Assembly: GCA_036346255.1 (NCBI GenBank)
Contig: CM070632.1
Span: 26,686,657-26,750,656 of the forward strand
Source of the DNA: Ampelocalamus luodianensis
Taxonomy: Eukaryota > Streptophyta > Magnoliopsida > Poales > Poaceae
DNA length: 64,000 nt
Direction of reading: 5' to 3'
The notes under the pieces were generated by a model. The model searched no databases and was not told where the DNA came from. It worked only from the letters and a program-made list of their open reading frames with translations. Numbering within the stretch: the stretch's first letter is position 1; the number at the start of each line of letters is the position of its first letter. Position numbers and translations under genes: made by a program. This document shows positions 32,186 through 45,165 of this stretch, in pieces.

Positions 32186-35100
32186 TAGAGTCAATCATTT
32201 AAGTATATAATACCGATAGCTCTTGTGTGCGCCTCATGCTTTGGCTGAGTGAGAGACTTTGTCAATGGATCAGCAACATTTAAATCTGTATGAATTTTTC
32301 ATATCTTAACATCTCCTCTATCCACCAATTCGCGAATAAGGTGGTAACGCCTGAGTATATGCTTGGACTTCTGATGGGATTTAGGCTCCTTAGCCTGCGC
32401 AATGGCTCCATTATTGTCACAATAGAGATCCATTGGGCCCGAGGCACTCGGAACCATACCCAATTCAGCAATGAAATTCCTTATCGAATCACCTTCCTTC
32501 GCAGCTTCAGAAGCCGCACGGTACTCAGCCTCTGTCGTAGAATCAGCAACCGTCCCTTGCTTGGAACTTTTCCAGCTCACTACTCCTCCATTCAAAATGA
32601 ATACAAAACCAGATTATGAACGATAATCATCTTTGTCGGTTTGGAAGCTTGCATCGGTGTAACCATTTACAACGAGCTCTTCATCACCGCCATAAACTAG
32701 GAACGCATCCTTAGTCCTTCTTAAGTACTTAAGAATGTTTTTCACAGCTGTCCAGTGACCTTCACCGGGATCAGCATGGTATCTACTCGTAACACTTAGA
32801 GCATATGATACATCTAGTCGAGTACATATCATGGCATACATGATGGATACAATAGCTGAAGCATACAGAATACCATTCATACGGTCTCGTTCATCAGTTG
32901 TCGAAGGACACTGACTCTTGCTAAGACTTATGCCATGTGACATAGGCAAGAACCCTTTCTTGGCATCCTACATGCTGAACCGAATCAACACCTTGTCAAT
33001 GTAAGTACTTTGGCTTAATCCAATTAGCCTTCTTGATCTATCTCTATAGATCTTTATTCCTAAGATATATGCTGCTTCTCCTAGGTCCTTCATAGAAAAA
33101 CTATTTTTCAATGATACCTTAACAGATTCCAGCATTGGAATGTCATTCCCGATCAACAATATGTCATCTACATATAAGATCAGAATAACGAGTGCGCTCC
33201 CACTAACCTTCATGTAAACACAAGGTTCTTCTTTGTTCTTGACGAAACCAAACCTTTTGATCTCCTCATCAAAACGTATATTCCAACTCCGAGATGCTTG
33301 CTTCAACCCATAAATGGACTTTTGAAGTTTGCATACTTTCGTAGCATTCTTTGGATCGACAAAACCTTCAGGTTGTGTCATGTACACATCCTCACTTAGG
33401 TTTCTATTAAGGAAAGCCGTTTTGACATCCATTTGCCATATCTCATAGTCGAAATATGCAGCAATAGCTAGAATGATCCGTATAGATTTAAGCATCGCTA
33501 CCGGTGAGAAAGTCTCATCGTAGTCAACCCCTTGAACTTGTCGAAACCCTTTTGCGACTAGTCGAGCTTTATGAATGTGAACATTTCTATCCATATCAAT
33601 CTTTTTCTTATAGATCCATTTGCACTCAATGGTTTTAACACCATCAAGAGGATCGACTAGATTCCAAACCTGATTGTCACTCATGGAGTCTATCTCGGAT
33701 TTCATGGCTTCAAGCCATTTCTCAGAGTCTGGGTCCATCACCGCTTCCTCAAAAGACTTAGGCTCATCATTATTCAACAATAATACGTCATGTCCATACT
33801 TTATAGGCAATTGACGTAGCCTTTTAGATCTACGTGGGGCTGATGCCTCATCTACAGGTTCAACAACAATTTGTTCATCCTGTAGAGGTTCGATGAGGAG
33901 TTGAAACACTTTACGATGTTTCCGAATTTCTTGAGTTGCACCTTTCTCCCACGACTTCTTTTGAAAGAAACTCTTTCTCCAAAAGACACCATTTCGGCAA
34001 CAAAAACTTTGCCATCTTCCCTGTTGTAGAAGTAATATCCTTTGGTTTCCCTAGGATATCCTATAAAGAAGCATTTATCAGACTTGGGTGTGAGTTTACC
34101 AGACGTCAAACGTTTAACATAGACATCACAACCCCAAATACTTAGAAAAGACAAACTAGGACTCTTCCCAGTCCATATCTCATATGGTGTCTTATCTATT
34201 GATTTTGATGGTAACTTATTTAAAGTGAAAGCGGCAGTTTCAAGAGCGTAACCCCAAAAATACAATGGCAGATCAGATTGGCTCATCATCGACCGAACCA
34301 TGTCCAACAAGGTCCGATTACGCCGCTCGGACACGCCATTCCATTGTGGAGTGCCCGGTGGTGTAAGCTGTGGAACAATTCCACATTGCTTCAAATGATC
34401 ACCAAATTCATGGCTCAAAAATTCACCTCCACGATCAGATCGTAAAGATTTGATTGTCTTGCCAAGTTGATTCTGTACCTCACTCTGGAACTCCTTGAAC
34501 TTTTCAAAGGATTCTGACTTGTACCTCATTAAATAGACATATCCATATCTACTATAGTCATCGGTGAAGGTAATGAAGTACTGAAAACTACCTCTAGCTG
34601 TCGTGCTCATTGGTCCACATACATCAGTATGTACGAGTGCCAACAGGTCGGTCGCCCTCTCAGCTCGACCAGTGAAAGGAGTCTTGGTCATCTTTCCGAG
34701 TAGGCAAGATTCGCATGTTTCAAATGATTCTAAATCAAATGAGTTTAGAATTCCATCATCATGGAGCTTCTTCATACGTTTCTCACTTATGTGACCTAAA
34801 TGACAATGCCAAATAAAAGTGGAATTCATATTATTAGGCCTAAGCCTTTTCGCATTAATATTATAGATGGGTGCAACATCAAGATTCAAAATAAACAACC
34901 CATTCAAAACAGGTGCATAGCCATAAAACACTTCATTCAAAAATATAGAACAATCATTGTTCTCAATAATGAATTTATAACCTTCTGCCATCAAACATGA
35001 GGTAGAGATAATGTTTCTACTCATGGCTGGAATGTAATAACAATTATTTAATTCCATAATAAATCCTGAAGGCAAAATTAATGGCAAAGTCCCGACGGCT

Positions 35101-36260
35101 AATGCAGCGACCCTTGCTTTATTCCCGACGCGAAGTTCCATCTCGCCTCTTGCAACTCTCCTAATCCTTGTTAGACTCTGCATCAAATTGCAAATATGAG
35201 CAACCGATCCGGTATCAAATACCCATGAGTTAACAGAAGAATCAGCAAGAAAAATATCTATAACATTAATACCTGAAGTGGAAGGTTTAGTCCCACCATT
35301 CTTTTTCAGATCAGCCAGGTATTTCTTGCAGTTCCTCTTCCAATGGCTTAGCTCTTTGCAGTAAAAGCCTTCATTCTCTTGAGTCGGGCCAGACTTAGTC
35401 TTGGGCTTAGGCTTGTTGGTTTCGATCTTATCCGAAACTTTAGCCTTGCCCTTTCCATTGACCTTAGTCTTAGCCTTCTTCTTGAAGCTCGTACTCTTTT
35501 GCACCATCATCACATGACTGTTGCTTTTCTTAATGCTGTCTTCTGCAGTCTTGAGCATCATATGCAGTTCACTGAGATTCTTGTCTAAACTATTCATATG
35601 GAAGTTCAGAATGAACGGCCCATAGCTTGCAGGAAGCGAAGAAAGAATCAAATCTGTAGCCAACTCTTGACTAAGTGGAAAACCAAGTTTTTTCAAGCTC
35701 TGTGTGTAACCAACCATCTTCATTACATGTGGGCTCACCGGACTACCCTCAGCTAGCTTGCACCCAAATAATTTCTTTGAGATCTCATATCTCTCAGTTC
35801 TTGGCTGTGCCTCAAACATGCCTTTGAGGGCCACGATCATATCGTATGTGTAACACCCTGGCTATTCGGAAGCCAAGATGCCACCTATTTAATCTATCAA
35901 TCTACACAATGCGGGAGAATATGAAATAAAGATATCATCTGATGGTAGTATTAAATCAAACATGACATGGTGAAGGTATCCTTCCTTCACCTTCTAAGTT
36001 ATTTATTACAGATCATCAATAAAGAAGGTTCACATGCAGTAATAAATCAACTTATCAGTAATAAATCAACTTATCAGGGAGAAGGTATCCTTCCTTCACC
36101 ACTTAGAATTAATTATTACAGTTCATCATTAACGAATGTAGGATAGAACTAAATTTAATCTTGAACTTGAATAGGATGGTGTGTATGAGCAGTGCGTGTC
36201 TACTCCCTCCCAAGTGAGCCAACATCAGAGGTTACCTAAAATAAACAAACAACGCAAGAA

Positions 36261-36275
36261 TGAGTCCATGACTCA
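36261..36275 (-). other. Conserved LTR stem-loop TGAGTC/GACTCA
   Basis: A perfect 6-bp stem with a 3-nt loop, also at 42726-42740. On the minus strand it reads TTGCTGAGTCATGGACTCA and is followed by TATTTTAG, a possible splice acceptor. Confidence 0.8.
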
Positions 36276-36488
36276 GCAAGTCTGATGAAAAGAACAAATC
36301 ACAAATATGAACAAGGCATTATCATTAGAGAACGTGAATATACGCCGAATGAACACTTAGGAATGCATGAAATGAATGAATGTAATCAAGGATGGACTGC
36401 ACACATGCTTATACCGGTATAGCTAGTGACACACCCGTCGGTGTTCACTTAAGCCCGTACCTTAACAAAGGTATGGGGATCCAAATCC

Positions 36489-36656
36489 GTATGAAGAACG
36501 TTTCATACAGGTGTCCAAATATGCCCATACTTGGAATTGATGGGTCTTACATGATGGAATTGATGAGTCTTTCTATCCACTCCCGTGGACGGGACATGAC
36601 AATGTCCAAATCTGCCCACATTGGAATGGTGGGACTTACAATCCACTCCCGTGGAT
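36489..36656 (-). other. Hairpin array in the 8.7-kb element LTR
   Basis: Successive stems: GTATGAA/TTCATAC (36489-36508), CCCAT/ATGGG (36524-36544), TCCAC-TCCC-GTGGA (36576-36589), CCCAC/GTGGG (36615-36633) and ATCCAC-TCCC-GTGGAT (36641-36656). GTCCAAAT and GGGTCTTAC/GGGACTTAC phrases separate the units. Confidence 0.8.
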
Positions 36657-38135
36657 AAAACATGATTTAAAGTTGCATGGCATGAATATGAACAATGAAA
36701 GGCATTAACTCTTAGCATAATTTCAACATATCTAAAAGTACGTGGACAGTTCATCATCTATCATATCACAAGGTGTCACAACAAATTCATATGAACATTC
36801 ACAATCATAGCACTTGAGATCAACAAAGTACTTGCCTTCCGCGTTGCGACGCGTTCACAGGCAACGACGATGCTCCCAAACCCATAGCCTCGCTGTCTAA
36901 ACAATTAAAATAAATGAAATAAGAACAACAAGGTACTCGACACGTCCTAACATCCTACAATTACCCTCTTGCACACCCAAAACATAGCCATAACCTCAAG
37001 TCTGAAATTCCAGCAGCACCATAGAATTGCATCTGGACAGCAGCACGGTAAAGACCAAAACTAATGACCTGAGACTCCAAACGAGGTGAGCCCAGATCCT
37101 ACACGAGCTTAACAAATATATCTACAACTTTGTAGTTGATGAGATAACCCAATTCGGCCAAACTAAATTGTTAACTGTCAAACGAAACAGCAGAACAGAA
37201 TCTGACTGAGCAATTAGAACAGCAGAATTGAAACGGCCATAACTTTTAATCTACAACTCCGAATTGGGCGTTCTTTAACAATATCAAAAGCTAAGACCAA
37301 GGCCTACAATAACCTAGTTGGGTGGAAGCCCTGAATTTTCCATTAACACATCCAAAATTAAAAGACAAAACTGACAGTTTATTCTCGTCAGGATTCTGGA
37401 CAGCAGAGACGAAAACTACCATAACTTTTGATCCGCACTTCGGAATTCAATGTTCTTGGCGGCCACCGAAAGCTAAGATCAAAACCTACATAACTCTAAG
37501 AGATGGAAAACTCAAATTCGGCCTCTAAAATCACGAAACAAGCCACGCAACAATCTGGACAGAACCGGATTTCTAGTCGCAGCAAATCAATCTAACCAAT
37601 TACGATCCAAATCATATCTACCACTAATCAAATTATGAGGACCGGCACTCATTACCCTTGCAGCAACCAGGAAGTAGGCGGGAGAAACTTGGAGAAGATG
37701 ATCTTCCTCCTTATCACCTCCTTTGCCCGAAGCAAGCTGCTGTCCTCCTCAATTCCTTGCGCAACCGGCAGCGGGGAAGGGTCCGAATGCAAGATGGGGA
37801 GGCAACGCAGCAGGGAGAAGGCGCAAGGTGGAGAGGAGAGGGGAGAGGATGGGGGCGGCGGCCACAAGGAGGAGGGAGTGGGAGAGGTGGGGGAGGTGCT
37901 AGGGTTTTCCCCCCACCATATTGGCCGACCACTAATGGGCCATGGGCCCACGGCTCCCCCCCTTGGGCTTCATGGCTACCCCTCCCCTTGGCCCACAAGG
38001 CCCCCCTCTTGGGCCTACTGGCCAAAGGCCCAGGCCCAAAACAAGAAGAACAGATGAAACGCCGACATTTTCTCTTTTTTTTTAAAAAAATCGAATTCGA
38101 ACAGAATTCTTTCTAAACGAAAACAGGGTATTACA

Positions 38136-41100
38136 TTCTACCCCCTTTAAGCAGAATTCGACCCCGAATTCGAACCACACTTAACGCCAAGGAATGATAT
38201 AGCTACAAGCTTTACCATCAAAGTCGCATACCCACTTTGAATAACCCCGGACGCGCCTGTGAGGCTCTAATTCACAAGTCACTTCACTCTTGAACTTATG
38301 GGATCACATCACCTTAACGGATAACAACGTCTTTCACCCCAACACTAGTCTCGACCTCTACAGGTACACTCAACACACGGGACTCAAAGGTAAGGTCTTA
38401 CTCGTTGGCTAACAGCCCTAACAAAAATCTCAAGCTCCGGACCTCTCATGTGCTCTCTCAGCACCAGAATATACAAGACATTGCGTACTCCGCGCAAGTA
38501 CTCGAGACGGTCCTAGTGATACGCCAATCTACAAATTCCCATGACTAAGGAATCTATCCAACACATCTTTGGTTACACTTCCTTTTGGTACCAAAGTACA
38601 CCGTTTGCACAACATACATCGAACTCTTGTTCCAACTCTCAATTGAACTCTTCACTGAAACAAGGATCACCTCTTTTAATCAGAAACACACAACCGAATT
38701 CCCTTTAAGCAACTCTTTTACCGACAAAACCCATGTGGAAACGAAAGATTCACATCGCAACTAAGCGTTACCAGCTCGGTACTAAAGAGTCAAATCCAGA
38801 AATCAAAATTTCATCACGAAAACCTTTCCACCTTCCAGGTGGCAGTTTGCGAATAAACGTCACGAAATACAAAGGAGAAAAACATTTGAAAGTCCAAGTC
38901 AGAAATTTCTTTTTATTCTTTCTGAATCGGTAAGAACCACACATGCCAATATAAATATCAAGCTCAACTTGCAAAAGACATTCGCCAAACACAAAGCTCA
39001 AACAAGAATCAAAGAAACGTGTCTCTACTGGAGGAAGCATCAATTTCTCAGTTTCTCTTTTAGGAATAAAATTTCTTTCAAACTTTGGAATTCCAATTCA
39101 TCGCATAAATCACTAACTCATCTCTCTTAACTTGGCATTCTCAACGCTATGCTCAAGTCGAAATACATCATCCATACCTCTGTATAGAGGCTCTATCGAC
39201 TCCACCGAAACTTTCTTTCAACCACTCCTCTACCGACAGAATTAATTTAACAGTTGACTTCTAATGCATCTTAAAATAGACTTCACATGCAATCACATCA
39301 CGTCAATCTTTTAAGAATAAACAACTCGAAATCCTCGGCACACACATTCATATACTTCATCAAAAGGGTTCTATCAATGATCATCCCATTGTTCAGAATC
39401 CACCCTTATTCTACTTCCTCTACACATAATCATTGGGCGACCAAAGTACTAGCATAAAACAATGCACAACTAAATTTAACCTCCAAGACCTCTACAACGA
39501 ATTTCTCTTATAACAGATACTGAAATTATCGGATTAATTCTCTAACATTCCCACAAATCTAACATACTCTCTAATTGACATCATCAGGAATCACCCACAC
39601 ATTATCGCAATACTTTCCAATTGCGTTACTCAATAAAATTGATCAAGGTTTTCATACCTCCGATAATCCCCAATATTTTAACATGAACTAAGGTTCTGGA
39701 ATTACACCATACCATAGGTTATACTTGGTCGTACCACTATTCGGTTTTACTTCGAAGCCACATATTCCCTTTGAAAGATTCTAACTTCAAGAAAATTACT
39801 CATTGAAACCAAGTCATACCTGACATTAACTCAACATTTCCTACCATCTCCAAAGTTGTCATAACGACTAGAGTTCTCACAATTCTACCCTCATTGAACT
39901 ACACCAACACAATTCTTCTACACAACCAAAAAAAAAGTACCCAATCATGGCACTCTCATGAATTGACCAATATTTTTCATACTTGTAAACAATTTCTAAA
40001 GTTCCACTTAACATGAACGAAAGATCTTGAACCACAACCACTATAGGTTCTAGTATTTGCACTAATGCCAATAGTTTGGCCCCAAAGACCAAACTTCTAT
40101 TTAAGTCAAACCCTCTCCAAAGATTACTCCAAGAAATCAAGTTATCACTCAATGCGTCTCAATCAACTTGACTTCCAAAGTCTCACAAGTCATTTAGTTG
40201 ATGACCACCAACCATCTGCCATTATACACTCTAAAAGGTTTTGTGAAACAAATCCATTATTCTTTTCTCAACAGAAAAGGCAATTGAAAACGATTCCCAG
40301 CACAAAGAATAACGTATACCACTCGCAATAAGCATAGGACCAAGGAAAGTAGTCAATTAAGCAATGAACTAGGAAAATATAAGGAAGTCAACGAAGAAGG
40401 GTACAAGTCCCACAAGAAGAGAATTCCAAACCTCACCCATAAGAACAAAACATTGCTTTTTTTATCTCGAGGAACCCACATGCAATGAAAAGAAAGGTCA
40501 TACACACCTCAATTGAGTGGTGCATTACAAAGCTTGCCCCAACCTCAAATACTACAATTAAACTTTTTCCCTTACTGAAGAAAACCAATTTTCTTTCGTT
40601 ACAACGTCACCTTGTAACATCAGCACAAGAGGAACATTTAAGACCAAATCACATGAACTACTTTTGAACCAATTGAACTTTCCAACACGTCACTATGTTC
40701 AACCCAATTTCAGCTACTACAAAAATCATGAACTCCAAAAGATTGCGAATGCAAAACATGGAATATTTTCATTTACTCAATAACATGAGAGGCGCTCAAA
40801 TTATTTTCTCTATAAGTGAATCAACATCACTCTCACATTACCGACAATCGCTGGCATCGAAATCATATACTCTTACCAAGAATCATCAAACATTACTACT
40901 CCATCCTAAGACTTCCCGAAAGAACATAAGCCACAAGGTTGAAATAAAACTCTTTCAACAAGATGATACTAGAACTTGTCCAAATCACAAAAGTACACCA
41001 ACATTAATATCTTATCAGACTTCATCCATTTAACTCTTACTAACGCTCAACGCCAAAATAGCACACACTATATGCTGTCTAGCCACATAAGGGCACAATC

Positions 41101-42313
41101 ATGACCCTACATCTAATTGCAAACTCAACAACAGTTATGAGAATGGATTCAAGATTAATATTTACCAAGGCAACAGTCGAACGCATACTTAACTTAACCA
41201 TCACTAGCGGTTAGAATAACCGAAGGAGGAATCAGATTCCAACTCATCTAACAAATTTAGCAGATTACTCGATCGTAAAGGTCAAATCGGTTCATCAACA
41301 TTCCCACACTTCTTAACATCAATAGGTTCTGAACAGAGGTGGACAACTCTTATCTAACATTCATCATGTACCAAATACAATGACATTTCAATTTAATCAA
41401 ATTTCCTTTTATGGATTCTAGTTAAGAATAATCATGCACCACGCTACAGATCTGACTTGGTAACTCAAACCTTAACAACGAATTTCTATGTTTAACACCT
41501 CTCACTTAAACATAACAGGACTTCACAAAAGGATTTTAACTCTTTTTAGAAAAAGAGGCATTAACTTCAACACTTGAAATAATCCAAAAGAAATACATAA
41601 AGCCAAAGCTTTCACATGTTAACGAACTGGCAACAGAAAACTTTCATTACCCAAAATATCAAACGAATAAATGAGTTATTCTATTCCAATGAGAAAGAAG
41701 GAACAACCATGGAAACCTCAAACTTGCCAATTGACAACGATCACAAATAGTAAAAGCAACTCAACAGTCGAAAAGCAATAATTGATTCAAAGAACCATTA
41801 GAGATCTATTGAAAACCATCAACAATCATGAATCATGAACTCAGAAGAATTTCATCAACCACCACAGAACAAATATTTGCCAAGATCAGAGATCAAGGAA
41901 GAAAACATCTTTCTAAAGCAGTTCACGCTCAACACCTACAACTATGGTATTCGGGGTAACTACTCTATTCGTCTTCCCCGAACGGTGGGGTAACATGACA
42001 AAGTCCAGGGTCACAACTACGGCATCCACTTCTTAACCTCCATCATCGACACGATTAAACAATATAATCAATTATGATTATACCTGATCATCTCATCACA
42101 ATCATAGAATAGATTTATAGATATAGAATATCGTAACATATCATAGATTATCAACAAGAAAGATAGTACAGAAGCAATTCAATAATTGCTCAACAACTGA
42201 AACATAACAATAGAAATGCAAAAACAATGGATTTCCCAACCCCATCTACTGTGCACAGTGTGTCATTTTAATAACTTATTTACCATGGACCTAATGCCCG
42301 CTCTGATACCAAC
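38136..42313. other. Non-coding interior of the 8.7-kb element
   Basis: The composition is AC-rich on the plus strand with abundant CAA, AACT and CATT phrases. The small open frames (for example 40065-40331, 40695-41033) show no domain signature and are treated as chance. I see no gene, RNA gene or repeat in it. Confidence 0.6.
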
Positions 42314-44577
42314 TGTAACACCCTGGCTATTCGGAAGCCAAGATGCCACCTATTTAATCTATCAATCTACACAATGCGGGAGAATATGAAATAAAGATAT
42401 CATCTGATGGTAGTATTAAATCAAACATGACATGGTGAAGGTATCCTTCCTTCACCTTCTAAGTTATTTATTACAGATCATCAATAAAGAAGGTTCACAT
42501 GCAGTAATAAATCAACTTATCAGTAATAAATCAACTTATCAGGGAGAAGGTATCCTTCCTTCACCACTTAGAATTAATTATTACAGTTCATCATTAACGA
42601 ATGTAGGATAGAACTAAATTTAATCTTGAACTTGAATAGGATGGTGTGTATGAGCAGTGCGTGTCTACTCCCTCCCAAGTGAGCCAACATCAGAGGTTAC
42701 CTAAAATAAACAAACAACGCAAGAATGAGTCCATGACTCAGCAAGTACAGTGAAAAGAACAAATCACAAATATGAACAAGGCATTATCATTAGAGAACGT
42801 GAATATACGCCGAATGAACACTTAGGAATGCATGAAATGAATGAATGTAATCAAGGATGGACTGCACACATGCTTATACCGGTATAGCTAGTGACACACC
42901 CGTCGGTGTTCACTTAAGCCCGTACCTTAACAAAGGTATGGGGATCCAAATCCCGTATGAAGAACGTTTCATACAGGTGTCCAAATATGCCCATACTGGA
43001 ATTGATGGGTCTTACATGCCCATACTGGAATTGATGGGTCTTACAATGTCCAAATCTGCCCACATTGGAATGGTGGGACTTACAATCCACTCCCGTGGAT
43101 AAAACATGATTTAAAGTTGCATGGCATGAATATGAACAATGAAAGGCATTAACTCTTAGCATAATTTCAACATATCTGAAAGTACGTGGACAGTTCATCA
43201 TCTATCATATCACAAGGTGTCACAACAAATTCATATGAACATTCACAATCATAGCACTTGAGATCAACAAAGTACTTGCCTTCCGCGTTGCGACGCGTTC
43301 ACAGGCAACGACGATGCTCCCAAACCCGTAGCCTCGCTGTCTAAACAATTAAAATAAATGAAATAAGAACAACAAGGTACTCGACACGTCCTAACATCCT
43401 ACAATTACCCTCTTGCACACCCAAAACATAGCCATAACCTCAAGTCTGAAATTCCAGCAGCACCATAGAATTGCATCTGGACAGCAGCACGGTAAAGACC
43501 AAAACTAATGACCTGAGACTCCAAACGAGGTGAGCCCAGATCCTACACGAGCTTAACAAATATATCTACAACTTTGTAGTTGACGAGATAACCTAATTCG
43601 GCCAAACTAAATTGCTAACTGTCAAACGAAACAGCAGAACAGAATCTGACTGAGCAATTAGAACAGCAGAATTGAAACGGCCATAACTTTTAATCTACAA
43701 CTCCGAATTGGACGTTCTTTAACAATATCAAAAGCTAAGACCAAGGCCTACAATAACCTAGTTGAGTGGAAGCCCTGAATTTTCCATTAACACATCCAAA
43801 ATTAAAAGACAAAACTGACAGTTTATTCTCGTCAGGATTCTGGACAGCAGAGACGAAAACTACCATAACTTTTGATCCGCACGTCGGAATTCAATGTTCT
43901 TGGCGGCCACCGAAAGATAAGATCAAAACCTACATAACTCTAAGAGATGGAAAACTCAAATTCGGCCTCTAAAATCACGAAACAAGCCACACAACAATCT
44001 GGACAGAACCGGATTTCTAGTCGCAGCAAATCAATCTAACCAATTACAATCCAAATCATATCTACCACTAATCAAATTATGAGGACCGGCACTCATTACC
44101 CTTGCAGCAACCAGGAAGTAGGCGGGAGAAACTTGGAGAAGATGATCTTCCTCCTTATCACCTCCTTTGCCCAAAGCAAGCTGCTGTCCTCCTCAATTCC
44201 TTGCGCAACCGGCAGCGGGGAAGGGTCCGAATGCAAGATGGGGAGGCAACGCAGCAGGGAGAAGGCGCAAGGTGGAGAGGAGAGGGGATAGGATGGGGGC
44301 GGCGGCCACAAGGAGGAGGGAGTGGGAGAGGTGGGGGAGGTGCTAGGGTTTTCCCCCCACCATATTGGCCGGCCACTAATGGGCCATGGGCCCCACGGCT
44401 CCCCCCTTGGGCTTCATGGCTACCCCTCCCCTTGGCCCACAAGGCCCCCCTCTTGGGCCTACTGGCCAAAGGCCCAGGCCCAAAACAAGAAGAACAGACG
44501 AAACGCCGACATTTTCTCTTTTAAAAAAAAAATCGAATTCGAACAGAATTCTTTCTAAACGAAAACAGGGTATTACA
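42314..44577 (-). repeat. 5' LTR of the 8.7-kb element
   Basis: 2,264 bp. In place of one hairpin of the other LTR it has two tandem copies of a roughly 30-bp CCCAT/ATGGG hairpin unit at about 42987-43044. Confidence 0.93.
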
Positions 44578-44582
44578 GTATG

Positions 44583-45165
44583 CCTCAATGTTCTCAAACT
44601 GCTTCTGAAGATCTGAGTTCATAGCAGCAAGCATGAGACAGCTAACATCAAGGGACTCATCACATGCCTTTTTATAGGCGCTTTTAAGAGCAGCTGCAGC
44701 ATTTTCAGCAGGCACATCTGGAATTGGTTCCTCTAGAACATGTTCCTTTTTATCTTGCCTAAGAACAATTCTTAGGTTGCGGGACCAATCCGCAAAATTT
44801 GTTCCATTCAGTTTTTCCTTATCAAGTACCGAACGTAAAGCAAAACTGGATGTAGGTACAGCAGTTGGTGCCATGATTTACAACATAAAATATGCAAAAC
44901 TAAGACATATGTTCAAAAAAATAACTTGTATTAAATTTTTTAATAAAGATACTCCCACTAAATACCATATCCCTCTTATGACATTATAGTGATTCAAGAT
45001 CCATAATTAATTAATCTCCTAGTGAGCTTTGGCATCACTGCTATAAGATTAGTTAATATGGTAAGCAACCCTTTGCTAATCATATCTCTATATGACTCTT
45101 GTTGTTGGGCAGCATCTCTATGCTTCGACACCCAACCCTATGCCCCAAAGTCCATAACCGTTATG
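44583..45165 (-). other. Copia gag start and leader segment
   Basis: The gag N-terminal open frame starts at 44874. Upstream to 45165 is AT-rich leader, interrupted at 45171 by the compound gypsy element and resuming at 57862. Confidence 0.75.

Larger units (their letters stand above)
35849..38135 (-). repeat. 3' LTR of the 8.7-kb element
   Basis: It is a near-identical partner of 42314-44577. The hairpin region (36489-36656) differs from the other copy by gain and loss of hairpin units. Confidence 0.93.
35849..44577 (-). mobile_element. Gypsy-like non-coding LTR retrotransposon inside copia gag
   Basis: It is 8,729 bp with TSD GTATG (35844-35848 and 44578-44582). LTRs are 35849-38135 and 42314-44577 (TGTAATACCC...GTGTTACA on the minus strand). 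The primer-binding site CTCTGATACCAAC abuts the right LTR at 42301-42313, and the polypurine tract (minus strand AAAGGGGGTAGAA) abuts the left LTR, so it reads leftward. The 4.2-kb interior (38136-42313) has no open frame of retroviral type on either strand, as in large non-autonomous (LARD-like) elements or a very decayed one. The PPT context (GGTCGAATTC then AAGGGGG) resembles that of the compound element at 45171. Confidence 0.93.
32299..44874 (-). pseudogene. Copia gag-pol, split by a gypsy element and carrying nonsense mutations
   Basis: The minus-strand reading starts at 44874 with gag (DKEKLNGTNFADWSRNLR). It is interrupted at 44583 by the 8.7-kb insertion and resumes at 35848 in the same frame. 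Further on come a zinc knuckle lacking its first Cys (FYCKELSHWKRNC), protease (FDTGS), integrase (WHCHLGHIS, HTDVCGP, DDYSRYGYVYL, WNGVSERRNRTLLD), then, after a frame shift near 33905-33950, reverse transcriptase with YVDD and RNase H with CDNNGAIAQAK ending near 32299. Stops at about 32968 (FSM-TAG) and 32616 (RS-TAA) replace expected Gln codons, as C-to-T change would do. It is not functional. The mutated motifs are described only as they stand. Confidence 0.93.

Noticed and set aside
36239..36260. Direct evidence for splicing at the LTR acceptor-like AG sites
   Set aside because: Only the acceptor-like sequence is visible; no matching donor can be assigned without transcript data.
37635..38116. 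Plus-strand Gly-rich protein at 37635-38116 and its copy at 44079-44558
   Set aside because: Both are within LTRs, differ by frame-changing indels, and lack any domain.
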